Source: Turritopsis dohrnii
Lineage: Eukaryota; Cnidaria; Hydrozoa; Anthoathecata; Oceaniidae
Direction of reading: 5' to 3'
DNA: 64,000 bases
Assembly (NCBI GenBank): GCA_027922465.2
Contig: BQMF02000286.1
Span: 1 to 64,000, forward strand
Position numbers and translations under genes: made by a program. How positions within the stretch are numbered: the stretch's first letter is position 1; every line of letters starts with the position of its first letter. The notes below the pieces were generated by a model, which was given only the letters and a program-made list of their open reading frames with translations, was not told the DNA's origin and did not search any database. This document shows positions 56,659 through 64,000 of the stretch, piece by piece.

Positions 56659-56692
56659 GATGAGTTAATTCAACTTCTGCATGGCAAGATGA
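56659..56692 (+). promoter_or_regulatory. two minimal upstream ORFs before the transporter start
   Basis: ATGAGTTAA starts near 56660 (two codons). ATGGCAAGATGA at 56681-56692 encodes three codons, and its TGA overlaps the transporter ATG (56689-56691) as ATGA. This layout would favour termination-reinitiation or reduced translation. It applies only if the transcript starts upstream of 56659. Confidence 0.5.
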
Positions 56693-59208
56693 ACGTTTCA
56701 GCCGAGGAAAGAAGATCTCTTTTAAATCATGGCGACTCTGAATACATTTCGTGCTCACGTCATGGTAGCAGTGGAGAAGAAAATCTAACAACTGCTGCCA
56801 ATACTGCGAAAGGTTTCGGTGTTGCAACATGTGCACTGTTTATTGTTGCGGAAATGGCGGGGAGTGGCATTCTAGCGTTACCCAAAGCCATGACGGGAGC
56901 TGGTTGGACAGGACTAGGACTTTTGGTGTGTTGCTGTTTGCTGTCCTTGTACTGCGGGACAATATTGAGTAACTGCTGGACAATTGTGAGATATAGAGAG
57001 GGGAGTTACAACGATGGTCATGTTAGAGATCCTTACCCTCTGATTGGTCAAGCGGCAGCTGGTCGATTTGGGAAGTACATTGTTGAAGTATGCATTTTAG
57101 TGACACTTTTTGGTGTATGCGTCGTGTTTCTGCTACTAGCTGCTGAACAGATTTCACACATTCTTAATACGAACTTTGGCTCTTTCACCGTACATAATGA
57201 GTTTCGAATTTGGATTTTAATTTGCGGCAGCGTGTTATTACCATTCACATGGTTAGCGACGCCAAAGGATATGTGGCCATTTGCGTTGGCTGCTAGCGGA
57301 TGTACTCTACTAGCATCTATGATGATCATAACTCGAACAGGAATGGAACTCGCACAAAATGGCATTAAACCATCTTCTTCATATGAAAACGTAACGCCGA
57401 AATCATTCTTTTCGGCATTCGGCACAATTGCATTTTCATTTGGCGGTGCAGCATTGTTTCCCACCTTTCAAACTGATATGAAGGAACCGAAGAAGTTTCC
57501 CAAGTCGGCATTTCTTGCTTTTGCAAGTGTTTTGAGTTTATACATACCGGTGGTAGTGTTGCCATATTTAGCATTTGGCTCGGAAATTAGTGACAATATT
57601 TTGACTACGTTGGGTGCAGCTAAAGGTCATGGCCATGTTCTGGTGACTGTAGCAAATGTCTTGATCACTTTTCATTTGTTGTTTACTTTTATTATCACCG
57701 TCAATCCGATCGGGCAACAACTGGAAGAGTATTTCAACTTGCCACATAGTAAGGCATCTTTTTACATTTTTATAATCTGTTTTGTAATTCATGTCCCCAT
57801 TTCCAGATGACGTCACTCGGCGAAAACGTCTAGCTATCAATCTTATCTCTTTCTTTTTTTGAAGTCATTTAGTTTATCCAATCCGTGTCATCTTTATGCA
57901 AATAAACAAATAGAATTTAAAAATAGAATTAAAGTTGATCCCCCTTTTGTGTTCGACCCTTGGCATACAACAATCGATTGTAGATTCTTGAAGTTCAATG
58001 TTTTCGAGCAATATGTGACGAGCAACGGAACTGCTCATTCATCTTAAGGCGGATTTCCACTAGGCGAACTTTTTCGCGCGACGCGACATTTTTCGATGCG
58101 AAATTTTCGTCGACAAACAGAATTTGATTTCCACACGTTCGCACACTTTTGGCGCGCGCACTGATGCAAATTGGTTTGTAAATAAACATGAAGGTAAAGA
58201 AACTACTGCTTTTAAAAAAAGATCATAATTCTAAAATATTGTCACAATAACAGAACATCGAAGCAAAAAACATATTTGGGTCCGTAACATATACCAAGAA
58301 AGATTGCAAAAAGGTGAATTTCATCTTTTAGTGAAAGAGTTAATGCTACATGACCAGGAATACTTTTTTAAACATTTTCGAATGACACCATCAATTTATG
58401 AAGAATGACTGGCATATATTGCTCCATCCATTGAGAAGCATGTAATTTTCATTTCCATGTAATTGCTGTAGAAAACTTTGTGACTGTGACACATGTTCTG
58501 CTGCCACTTTGATTATTGTGAATAAATTTATTTCTTTAATGCTGAACTAGCAAATTAATAACGCTTTCATTGGTTAGCGAACATTTTCGAAGCGAAAAAG
58601 TTGAAATGAATTCTACTTTTTTTTTCGTCGAAGTCGATCGCAGAATGATTCTCAACATTACGCAATAATGCTACTACGCATGCTTAGCGGCGAAAAAGTT
58701 CGCGTCGCGCGAAAAAGTTCGCCTAGTGGAAATCCGCCTTTACGGACAACGCTTCATGAAAACAAAATTCAAAAACAGTTTCAATTTGTGTTTAATAGTG
58801 ACTTTTTGTGAATATATGTGTATGTCGGCTTTAAGCAACCTTATACCCAGAGTTTCGAAAGGAATAAAGCTTTGTTAGGATTCATGTATGTATTTTCTTT
58901 AATTCTTTTTTTTTCTAGATTTTGGTTGGAAGAGAGTGGCACTCAGAACGTGTATAGTAATATCAATTATTGGTGTAGCAGAAGCCGTACCAAATTTTGG
59001 ACCAATCTTGTCACTGGTTGGAGGGTCCACTGTAACCGTAATGGCTTTTGTCTTTCCATGTTGGTTTTATTTGAAATTGAAAAGCAACCTTCAACTCTAT
59101 ATCAAAATCTTGCATTATGAGATTATACTTGTGGCGCTAGTCTGTGGTGGAGCAGCTATGTATTCGGCCTGTTCAAACTTTAAAAACCCATTCAGGGCGG
59201 AAAGTTAG
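56689..59208 (+). CDS. amino-acid transporter of the SLC32/36/38-like (Aa_trans) family, 2 exons
   Basis: Exon 1 is 56689-57748 and exon 2 is 58919-59208, with donor GTAAGG, acceptor TTTCTAG and a split AAT codon. The total is 449 residues. A hydrophilic N-terminus of about 40 residues precedes TM1, which carries the family signature (VAEMAGSGILALPKAMTGAG). The other ten or so membrane segments follow, including FSFGGAALFPTFQTDMKEP, LPYLAFGS, TFIITVNPIGQQLEEYFNLP and, in exon 2, VPNFGPILSLVGGSTVTVMA. The length and full signature set suggest an intact protein that moves neutral amino acids, at the plasma membrane or on vesicles/lysosomes. Substrate is not predictable. The intron contains a Harbinger element. 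Confidence 0.9.
58047..58739. mobile_element. PIF/Harbinger element (693 bp) in the transporter intron
   Basis: Long inverted repeats start AGGCGGATTTCCACTAGGCG and continue with AACTTTTTCGCGCGACGCGA. TTA lies on both sides (58044-58046 and 58740-58742). Carries an N-terminal transposase remnant. Confidence 0.9.
58258..58443 (+). pseudogene. Harbinger transposase N-terminal remnant
   Basis: The plus-strand frame gives HIWVRNIYQERLQKGEFHLL, VKELMLHDQEYFFKHFRM and then TPSIYEE, a stop (TGA near 58407) and YIAPSIEKH. This is the segment seen in the 29.6-kb fragment, extended further. No catalytic DDE domain. Confidence 0.75.
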
Positions 59209-61402
59209 TGCCGTCAATCGATATTGAAGCGCCGCGTAAGCAGGACATGAAACAAACTATTTCCTTGAGTGTAAGGACTTCAAACTCATGTGAGACACCT
59301 AAAAATTAGTTTTGAATATCTTCTTCCGCCCTGTGGATGACACTTTTTTGTCGGAAACACCTGTAACTAAAAAATATTTATAAATGCTGATTTTGAACTT
59401 TGTGAAACGATTACTTTTTATATTTTTTACTAGTAACCCATGTAAAAATTTTTTACAGGTTTTAATCGATGTGAGCTGAACAGAGAGAAAGGCTTAGTAT
59501 AATGAATTTTAGTATGATAAAGTTCTTCAATTGTTTGGAATGTAGAATGTTTAGAATGTAGTATCCCGTGTAGAACAGTGTGTAGAACACGGGTTTTAAT
59601 TCATCAAAAATAAAAAATACGCGCTGTGCGTCCACTTTTTTCACTTTTTAAAATATGTATAAATTGAAGATGCAATGCAATGGTTCCCCATGATTAAAAA
59701 TATCTAACGTCAATACAGAAAAAAAACACTCTTCACTCTTTTAATTAAAAATCTCTAGGTATTCCGGCTAAAGCATATTTAGTTCAACACTGGAGTTATG
59801 AACAGAAAAACTTTTTAATCAGAAGATCTGAAACACATCAAAATATTCATAATAAATCTTTCACGATACGATATATGCAGTAGTAAAAATAAATTGTGCG
59901 TACAGGTAAACAACAAAAAGATTAAAATCGCTGTAACTGTTTATGGAATCCACACCCCAATGTAAATAAAAGCCAAACGCGAAAGTCGTAAAAGTGTCGA
60001 AATGTGAATTAAAAACAATTGCGATTTTCTTTACGAACCCAGACCGTCATGATTAAAAACCATGATATTCATTTCTTCAATCACGTATTATTTGAAAAGT
60101 AATGATGCAGAAACCCTATTAATACTATAAGAAAAAACAAAACAAACAAACAAAAAAGTTCTAAAGCGTACTTACCCTAAAAACATTAATAAATTTTCGC
60201 GCAATACTTTCGTTGTTGTCTATTGTTTCTTGATCTCGCGAATAATCAAAACATTTGAAACGATTAAATGCAATGCAATGTTTTCCCCTATACTAATCGT
60301 AGAAAAATATTAACCGCCGTGGTCTGACACTCCATTATGAATAAGTGACCGCAAAAACGACCCGAAATTTTAGAGAGTGAAAGCGTGAAAAAAGCGGATG
60401 CACACTCGTGATTAGTATATAGATTTTGCTGCTATATTTTTTAAAATTCGTCAGTTCTTTTGTTTCTTATGCCAAACTACACCCCAGATCTTTTCAAAAC
60501 AGTCCATGTCCATCTTTCAACTAGATGACCTGTAAATGGCATCCATTATCTCCATAATATGAAATACAACTACTGTCATGCAGCGAAATGTGTTCATTAA
60601 AAATGTTTTAATGGAGATAACGTCAGATGAACAAAACTGATATTTTCCATGGGGTATTCAAATTTCACAACTGTGCCATATTACGGAGATAACTAAATAA
60701 TGCATCCATAAATATTAAATACCTTATCGGCACTTAATGAAGCCACAGCAGTGTTGAGAAGTTGTTGCAAAGGTGAAGTTTCTTAATAATTTCTTAAGGC
60801 TTCCCGAATTCGCGTTTCCAAACCACATCTTAGTCGAGTTGTTACAAGTATATCTTGAAATTTGAAATTGAAATGGGATGCGTATTAAAATCTCAGCAAG
60901 AGGAAGGTTTTTTCTTACGGCAGCCGAAACCCGTCATAATATTTCTTCACGTCTTTTCCATAAAGTTGTGGCATTTGTATTGGAAAGCACGTAGAAGACG
61001 TGGGCATAGCTGCTCTCAGAATCCAGCTGAACAAAATCTTTTTTAAAAAATTCAATGACAGAATTAGCAACTTGTTAGCATATAGCTTATCATCATAATC
61101 AACATCAGCGTCATAATAGATGACATTCTTTAGAAGATGATGAAATGTTTTCGATACGCTCATCCCTTTTATCGCTCACATGTTAAGCTCGTTAGAATTC
61201 TTATTGTTAACACGTTTTATTTTGATCCAAAGGTTATAATTTATCTATCTATCCTTAGATCATGAAAGTGCATGTTTAGGAAGTGCAACCAGTGATCTCT
61301 CTTAGATTACTGAGAAAAAAAATGTTAAGTTTGTATTTCCTTTTAAAGAAAAGTTTATGTTGAGGGAATTGGAAATGACAAAAAAAAGTCATTTAGCAAA
61401 CA
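59209..61402. other. intergenic, 3' flank of the transporter
   Basis: Nothing recognised in 2.2 kb. Short open frames on both strands lack domains. GGAGATAACT phrases at about 60615-60690 may be a decayed repeat. Confidence 0.4.
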
Positions 61403-61482
61403 GTGGAGTCCCGCTATCTTGAACTCTTCATAGACCGGGAAAAAAGATCGCGAAAAAAGCGTGAAGTTCGAGATAGAACATG
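61403..61482. repeat. solo pogo/mariner-like terminus
   Basis: CAGTGGAGTCCCGCTATCTT, then GAAC and GTTCGAGATAGAAC, resembles one end of a Tc1/pogo-type element. No partner end is found. Confidence 0.4.
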
Positions 61483-61843
61483 TACGAGACAACGTCAGTA
61501 AATTGCACTGCTTTTAAAAGATTTTAGCTACCTTCTTTGTCAGAGTATTGTGTTCTGGTTGAAAACGACAAAAACATCCAAAGTATGGTTGACTAATGGC
61601 AAATTCTCGCATATGTTTTTCTCGAAACGGATTGGCTGTGCGTAACCGCTTTCTAGTTGTGTGATTCCGGAAATTTTGTTTTCCACCTTTCCTTTTCCGT
61701 TTCAAGCGGAAGTTGATATGAATTCAACTTTTTCCAAGCTTTCATTTGGAAATCATCAAATAAAAAAAACAAAACAACTTAACCAGTCAAATAAGCATTT
61801 GTAGCTTGTGTAAATTTCAATTAAAAGATTAGCGAAAACCATC

Positions 61844-62131
61844 ATGGCAGAATTCCATGGTAATCCAGGTGCTATCATTGAATTATCGTGCTCTTGTTTG
61901 GGAGAACGTATGTTTTCATGCAAATATCACACCATAGTTTCTGATGCTAACTATAAGATTATCAAGCTTAAAATGCTGTGCAGATGTAAAAATATGCTCA
62001 AAATTTTGCAAGAAAAATATACAGAAAAAGCGGTATACACACCAGAAAACACATATTTTTCTGTTCTGTTACAATGTTACTATGTTACTATGCACTCCGA
62101 TATTTTCAAGGATAATGGAAATCCACGTTGA
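61844..62131 (+). CDS. possible small protein or first exon, unrecognised
   Basis: A 95-codon frame starting MAEFHGNPGAIIELSCSCLG, with ATC before the ATG (A at -3). It contains GAAC/GTATGT, which could be a donor after the first 23 codons. Cysteine-rich start, no known domain. It may be the first exon of a gene reaching rightwards or a chance frame. Confidence 0.2.
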   Translation: MAEFHGNPGAIIELSCSCLGERMFSCKYHTIVSDANYKIIKLKMLCRCKNMLKILQEKYTEKAVYTPENTYFSVLLQCYYVTMHSDIFKDNGNPR

Positions 62132-62861
62132 AAAATTTTGCACGTAGTACACCCACGGTCACACTGCCACAAAATATATCAAATCAAGTTATTGATGAGG
62201 AAAAAGTGGATTATACTTTTGACTTCCTTTCAATGTCGAATGAAACCACGTGATGTTCCCACGTGGCGACATCGTTTTAATTGTCATTCAAAGTTCTATT
62301 TATTTGTGTCTTTTTGTTTCATTTTTATTTATTATTGCTTAACTTTCTTTAATTTAAAACGGCGTCAATATAGTAGATACGACTCTCCCTTAATTATGTC
62401 GTTGTTATGACAATCTAATGATTCATGACATGATAAGTTTACTTTGAACGGATAAGGAACCAAAAGTCATCAAGCTTGGGAAAAAATTACCTTCACTGTC
62501 CTCCCTCGAGGAAAATCCGTGAAATTTACCTTTTCAGAGCTAGTTTCCACGCTATTTGTGTTTTAAAACAACCCAGACTTTTTGGGTTACTTGTAGATAG
62601 AAACTATCAAAACATGATTAAACTCAACAGGTTTCATTTGCAAACAAAATGTTTTCCGTCATCCGGTGCAACCTTATATTTCGATACACATAATCACTTT
62701 GTGTATTATTTTAGGTATTTAGCCCTTCTGCCACTATTATGAACCAGATTATCCACTAAAATATTGGCTATTGAACCAATGGACGGTAAATATATTTGTA
62801 AAAACCATATTTCAGGTAGAAAGATGTCTACTATTTACTTCCTCTTAAAGGTCCTGAAGTA
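62132..62861. other. intergenic, nothing recognised
   Basis: No gene or RNA is supported. Confidence 0.35.
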
Positions 62862-62929
62862 AACTTGAACCCAGGGTCTCTTTCCGTTTCGATATACGGT
62901 AAGGCAAGATACTCTGGGTTCGAGGTTGG
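62862..62929. mobile_element. short palindromic element (AACCTCGAACCCAGGG family)
   Basis: CTTGAACCCAGGGTCTCTTT and AAGATACTCTGGGTTCGAGG fold as a hairpin with a GATATACGG loop. Close relative of 54010-54078. Confidence 0.65.
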
Positions 62930-63598
62930 GTCCTGAAGGTCGACAATGTGATATGTAAGTGACGTAAATGATATTTGACGTCCATACGAAACCAGCTGAT
63001 TAGCGCATATAATGACGAACACTGGACATTTGAGTCATACTAAGCCCGTCGAACAAACCTTTATGAGACGAGGCTCCTCCTAAACGCATTCCATGTGAAA
63101 ATTCATGCCCGATAAAACGAAATACTCGTCAGTTTCTTTTGCATGTAGGACAATGCAGCAAATTCGTCACCCCGATGATGTTTCGACCATACAAATTTCC
63201 TTTATATCCTGCAAAAGAAACTGTTTTATGAGATCATCGATAGTAGGCAAGGCCATTAATTTTGATAAATTTCAAACAATGACAATTACCTTTAACAAAC
63301 AACTTATTTACGAAAGGGTATTTATAAACAAACACACGCAATGGTTAGATACATTTGTGAGAAAGCGGTGTGTAGTGTTGCAAAGTGGTACCGTACCGTG
63401 GTAAGGTAAGTAAATGGAACTTAGGGAGATAATTGAGGATATACTAAAAAATAATGTAACAGGTATGGCCTGTGTGGTTTGCTCAAAGTATGGATTCTGG
63501 TATCAAATTGTGTCGCGGATACATAGAATTCACGAGTACTCTTAATTTTAAAAAGTGTCATACTGAAATCCGATTCATTGCACACTACTTTCTTGAGG
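62930..63598. other. intergenic, nothing recognised
   Basis: TTGCATGTAGGACAATG and the reversed ATCCTGCAAAAGAAACTG near 63140-63225 form a weak inverted pair. No gene. Confidence 0.3.
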
Positions 63599-63750
63599 TA
63601 GTTTGTACGGTGGAACTTTCGCCTTGTCTAATGTAAATCAATTGACCTGCGATTAGAGTATCGACTTTTACTTAAGAATGCAAGAGTTTTCATAAGTACA
63701 GGTCATTAGCTTTGCATGAGACAAGGCAAACGTTCGACCGTATAAACTAC
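63599..63750. repeat. palindromic element, copy A
   Basis: GTAGTTTGTACGGT and GCCTTGTCTAATGTAAAT, then GACCTG, are mirrored by CAGGTCATTAGC, GACAAGGC and ACCGTATAAACTAC. About 150 nt. Confidence 0.65.
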
Positions 63751-63785
63751 ACTTTTAGATTAATTTTATAATAGCGTTATTTATG

Positions 63786-63892
63786 CATTGCCTAATGTAA
63801 CTGATTAAACCTGTGATTAGATATTTGTAACACTTTTGTATCAGCATGTGAAGACGTTCATATATACAGGTCTGTTCAGTTACACTAGACGT
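63786..63892. repeat. palindromic element, copy B, in tandem with copy A
   Basis: GCCTAATGTAACTGATTAAA with CCTGTGATTAGA is mirrored by TACAGGTCTGTTCAGTTACA. Same left-arm wording as copy A (TAATGTAA, ACCTG, GATTAGA). Confidence 0.6.
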
Positions 63893-64000
63893 TAAGTAAT
63901 TCTAAGTTGCTTTGATACTTCAATACTTTCGATTGTGTTTTTCTAAACTTTCTTGTTTATGACAGAAGAAAATGCCAACACTTTATATAGTTCATTGTTT
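63893..64000. other. right edge, nothing recognised
   Basis: Too short to judge; no repeat or gene read. Confidence 0.3.

Noticed and set aside
61844..62131. Firm gene call for the 95-codon frame
   Set aside because: No family, no splice partner found; left as a low-confidence feature only.
1..64000. tRNA, rRNA or snRNA genes
   Set aside because: Looked for B-box-like GGTTCGA-type motifs with cloverleaf context; the few hits lie in palindromic elements and do not fold as tRNAs. No rRNA-like stretch seen.

Overview
The window is animal nuclear DNA: visibly AT-rich, with intron-containing genes (GT-AG splice sites), single-exon rhodopsin-like GPCRs, and a very heavy load of DNA transposons, LINEs and a DIRS retrotransposon. 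The mix (intronless tandem GPCRs, a DIRS element, Penelope-like and PIF/Harbinger remnants, Helentron-like arrays) suggests a cnidarian, perhaps a hydrozoan. That placement is inference; no marker sequence proves it.

Host genes. A mitoferrin-like carrier lies on the minus strand (exons at 3677-3459, 2501-2276 and 486-430; the rest is off the left edge). A secreted FAD-dependent amine-oxidase-like gene lies on the minus strand (34254-33715, 32047-31876, 31802-31024) and carries one in-frame TGA. Three related class A GPCR genes lie on the plus strand (46458-47270, 50304-51182, 52923-53798); the last two are recent duplicates. An amino-acid transporter lies on the plus strand in two exons (56689-57748, 58919-59208). 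A possible last exon of an unknown plus-strand gene is at 24-162. Apart from the GPCR array the genes look functionally unrelated.

Mobile DNA. 6-17 kb is a transposon graveyard: an element with TTAGTCGGGG-type subterminal repeats, a 2.2-kb Harbinger-type element with three nested elements, a hAT transposase fragment joined through a G-rich MITE to a LINE, a tyrosine-recombinase fragment, and an element whose long inverted repeats are studded with GCGGCCGC. 17.3-29.2 kb is the most striking region: an about 2.2-kb foldback element invaded twice, in mirror-image orientation, by two tandem arrays (3 units of about 1.4-1.6 kb on the left, 4 units of about 1.2 kb on the right). The array units share ends but not interiors. 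A single element of the same architecture sits in intron 1 of the oxidase gene. 37.9-44.0 kb is a DIRS element on the minus strand, broken by a 5'-truncated LINE with a 7-bp target duplication. Short palindromic MITEs fill much of the rest.

All calls come from reading the sequence by eye. Family names rest on recognisable motifs and termini, and no database search was run.
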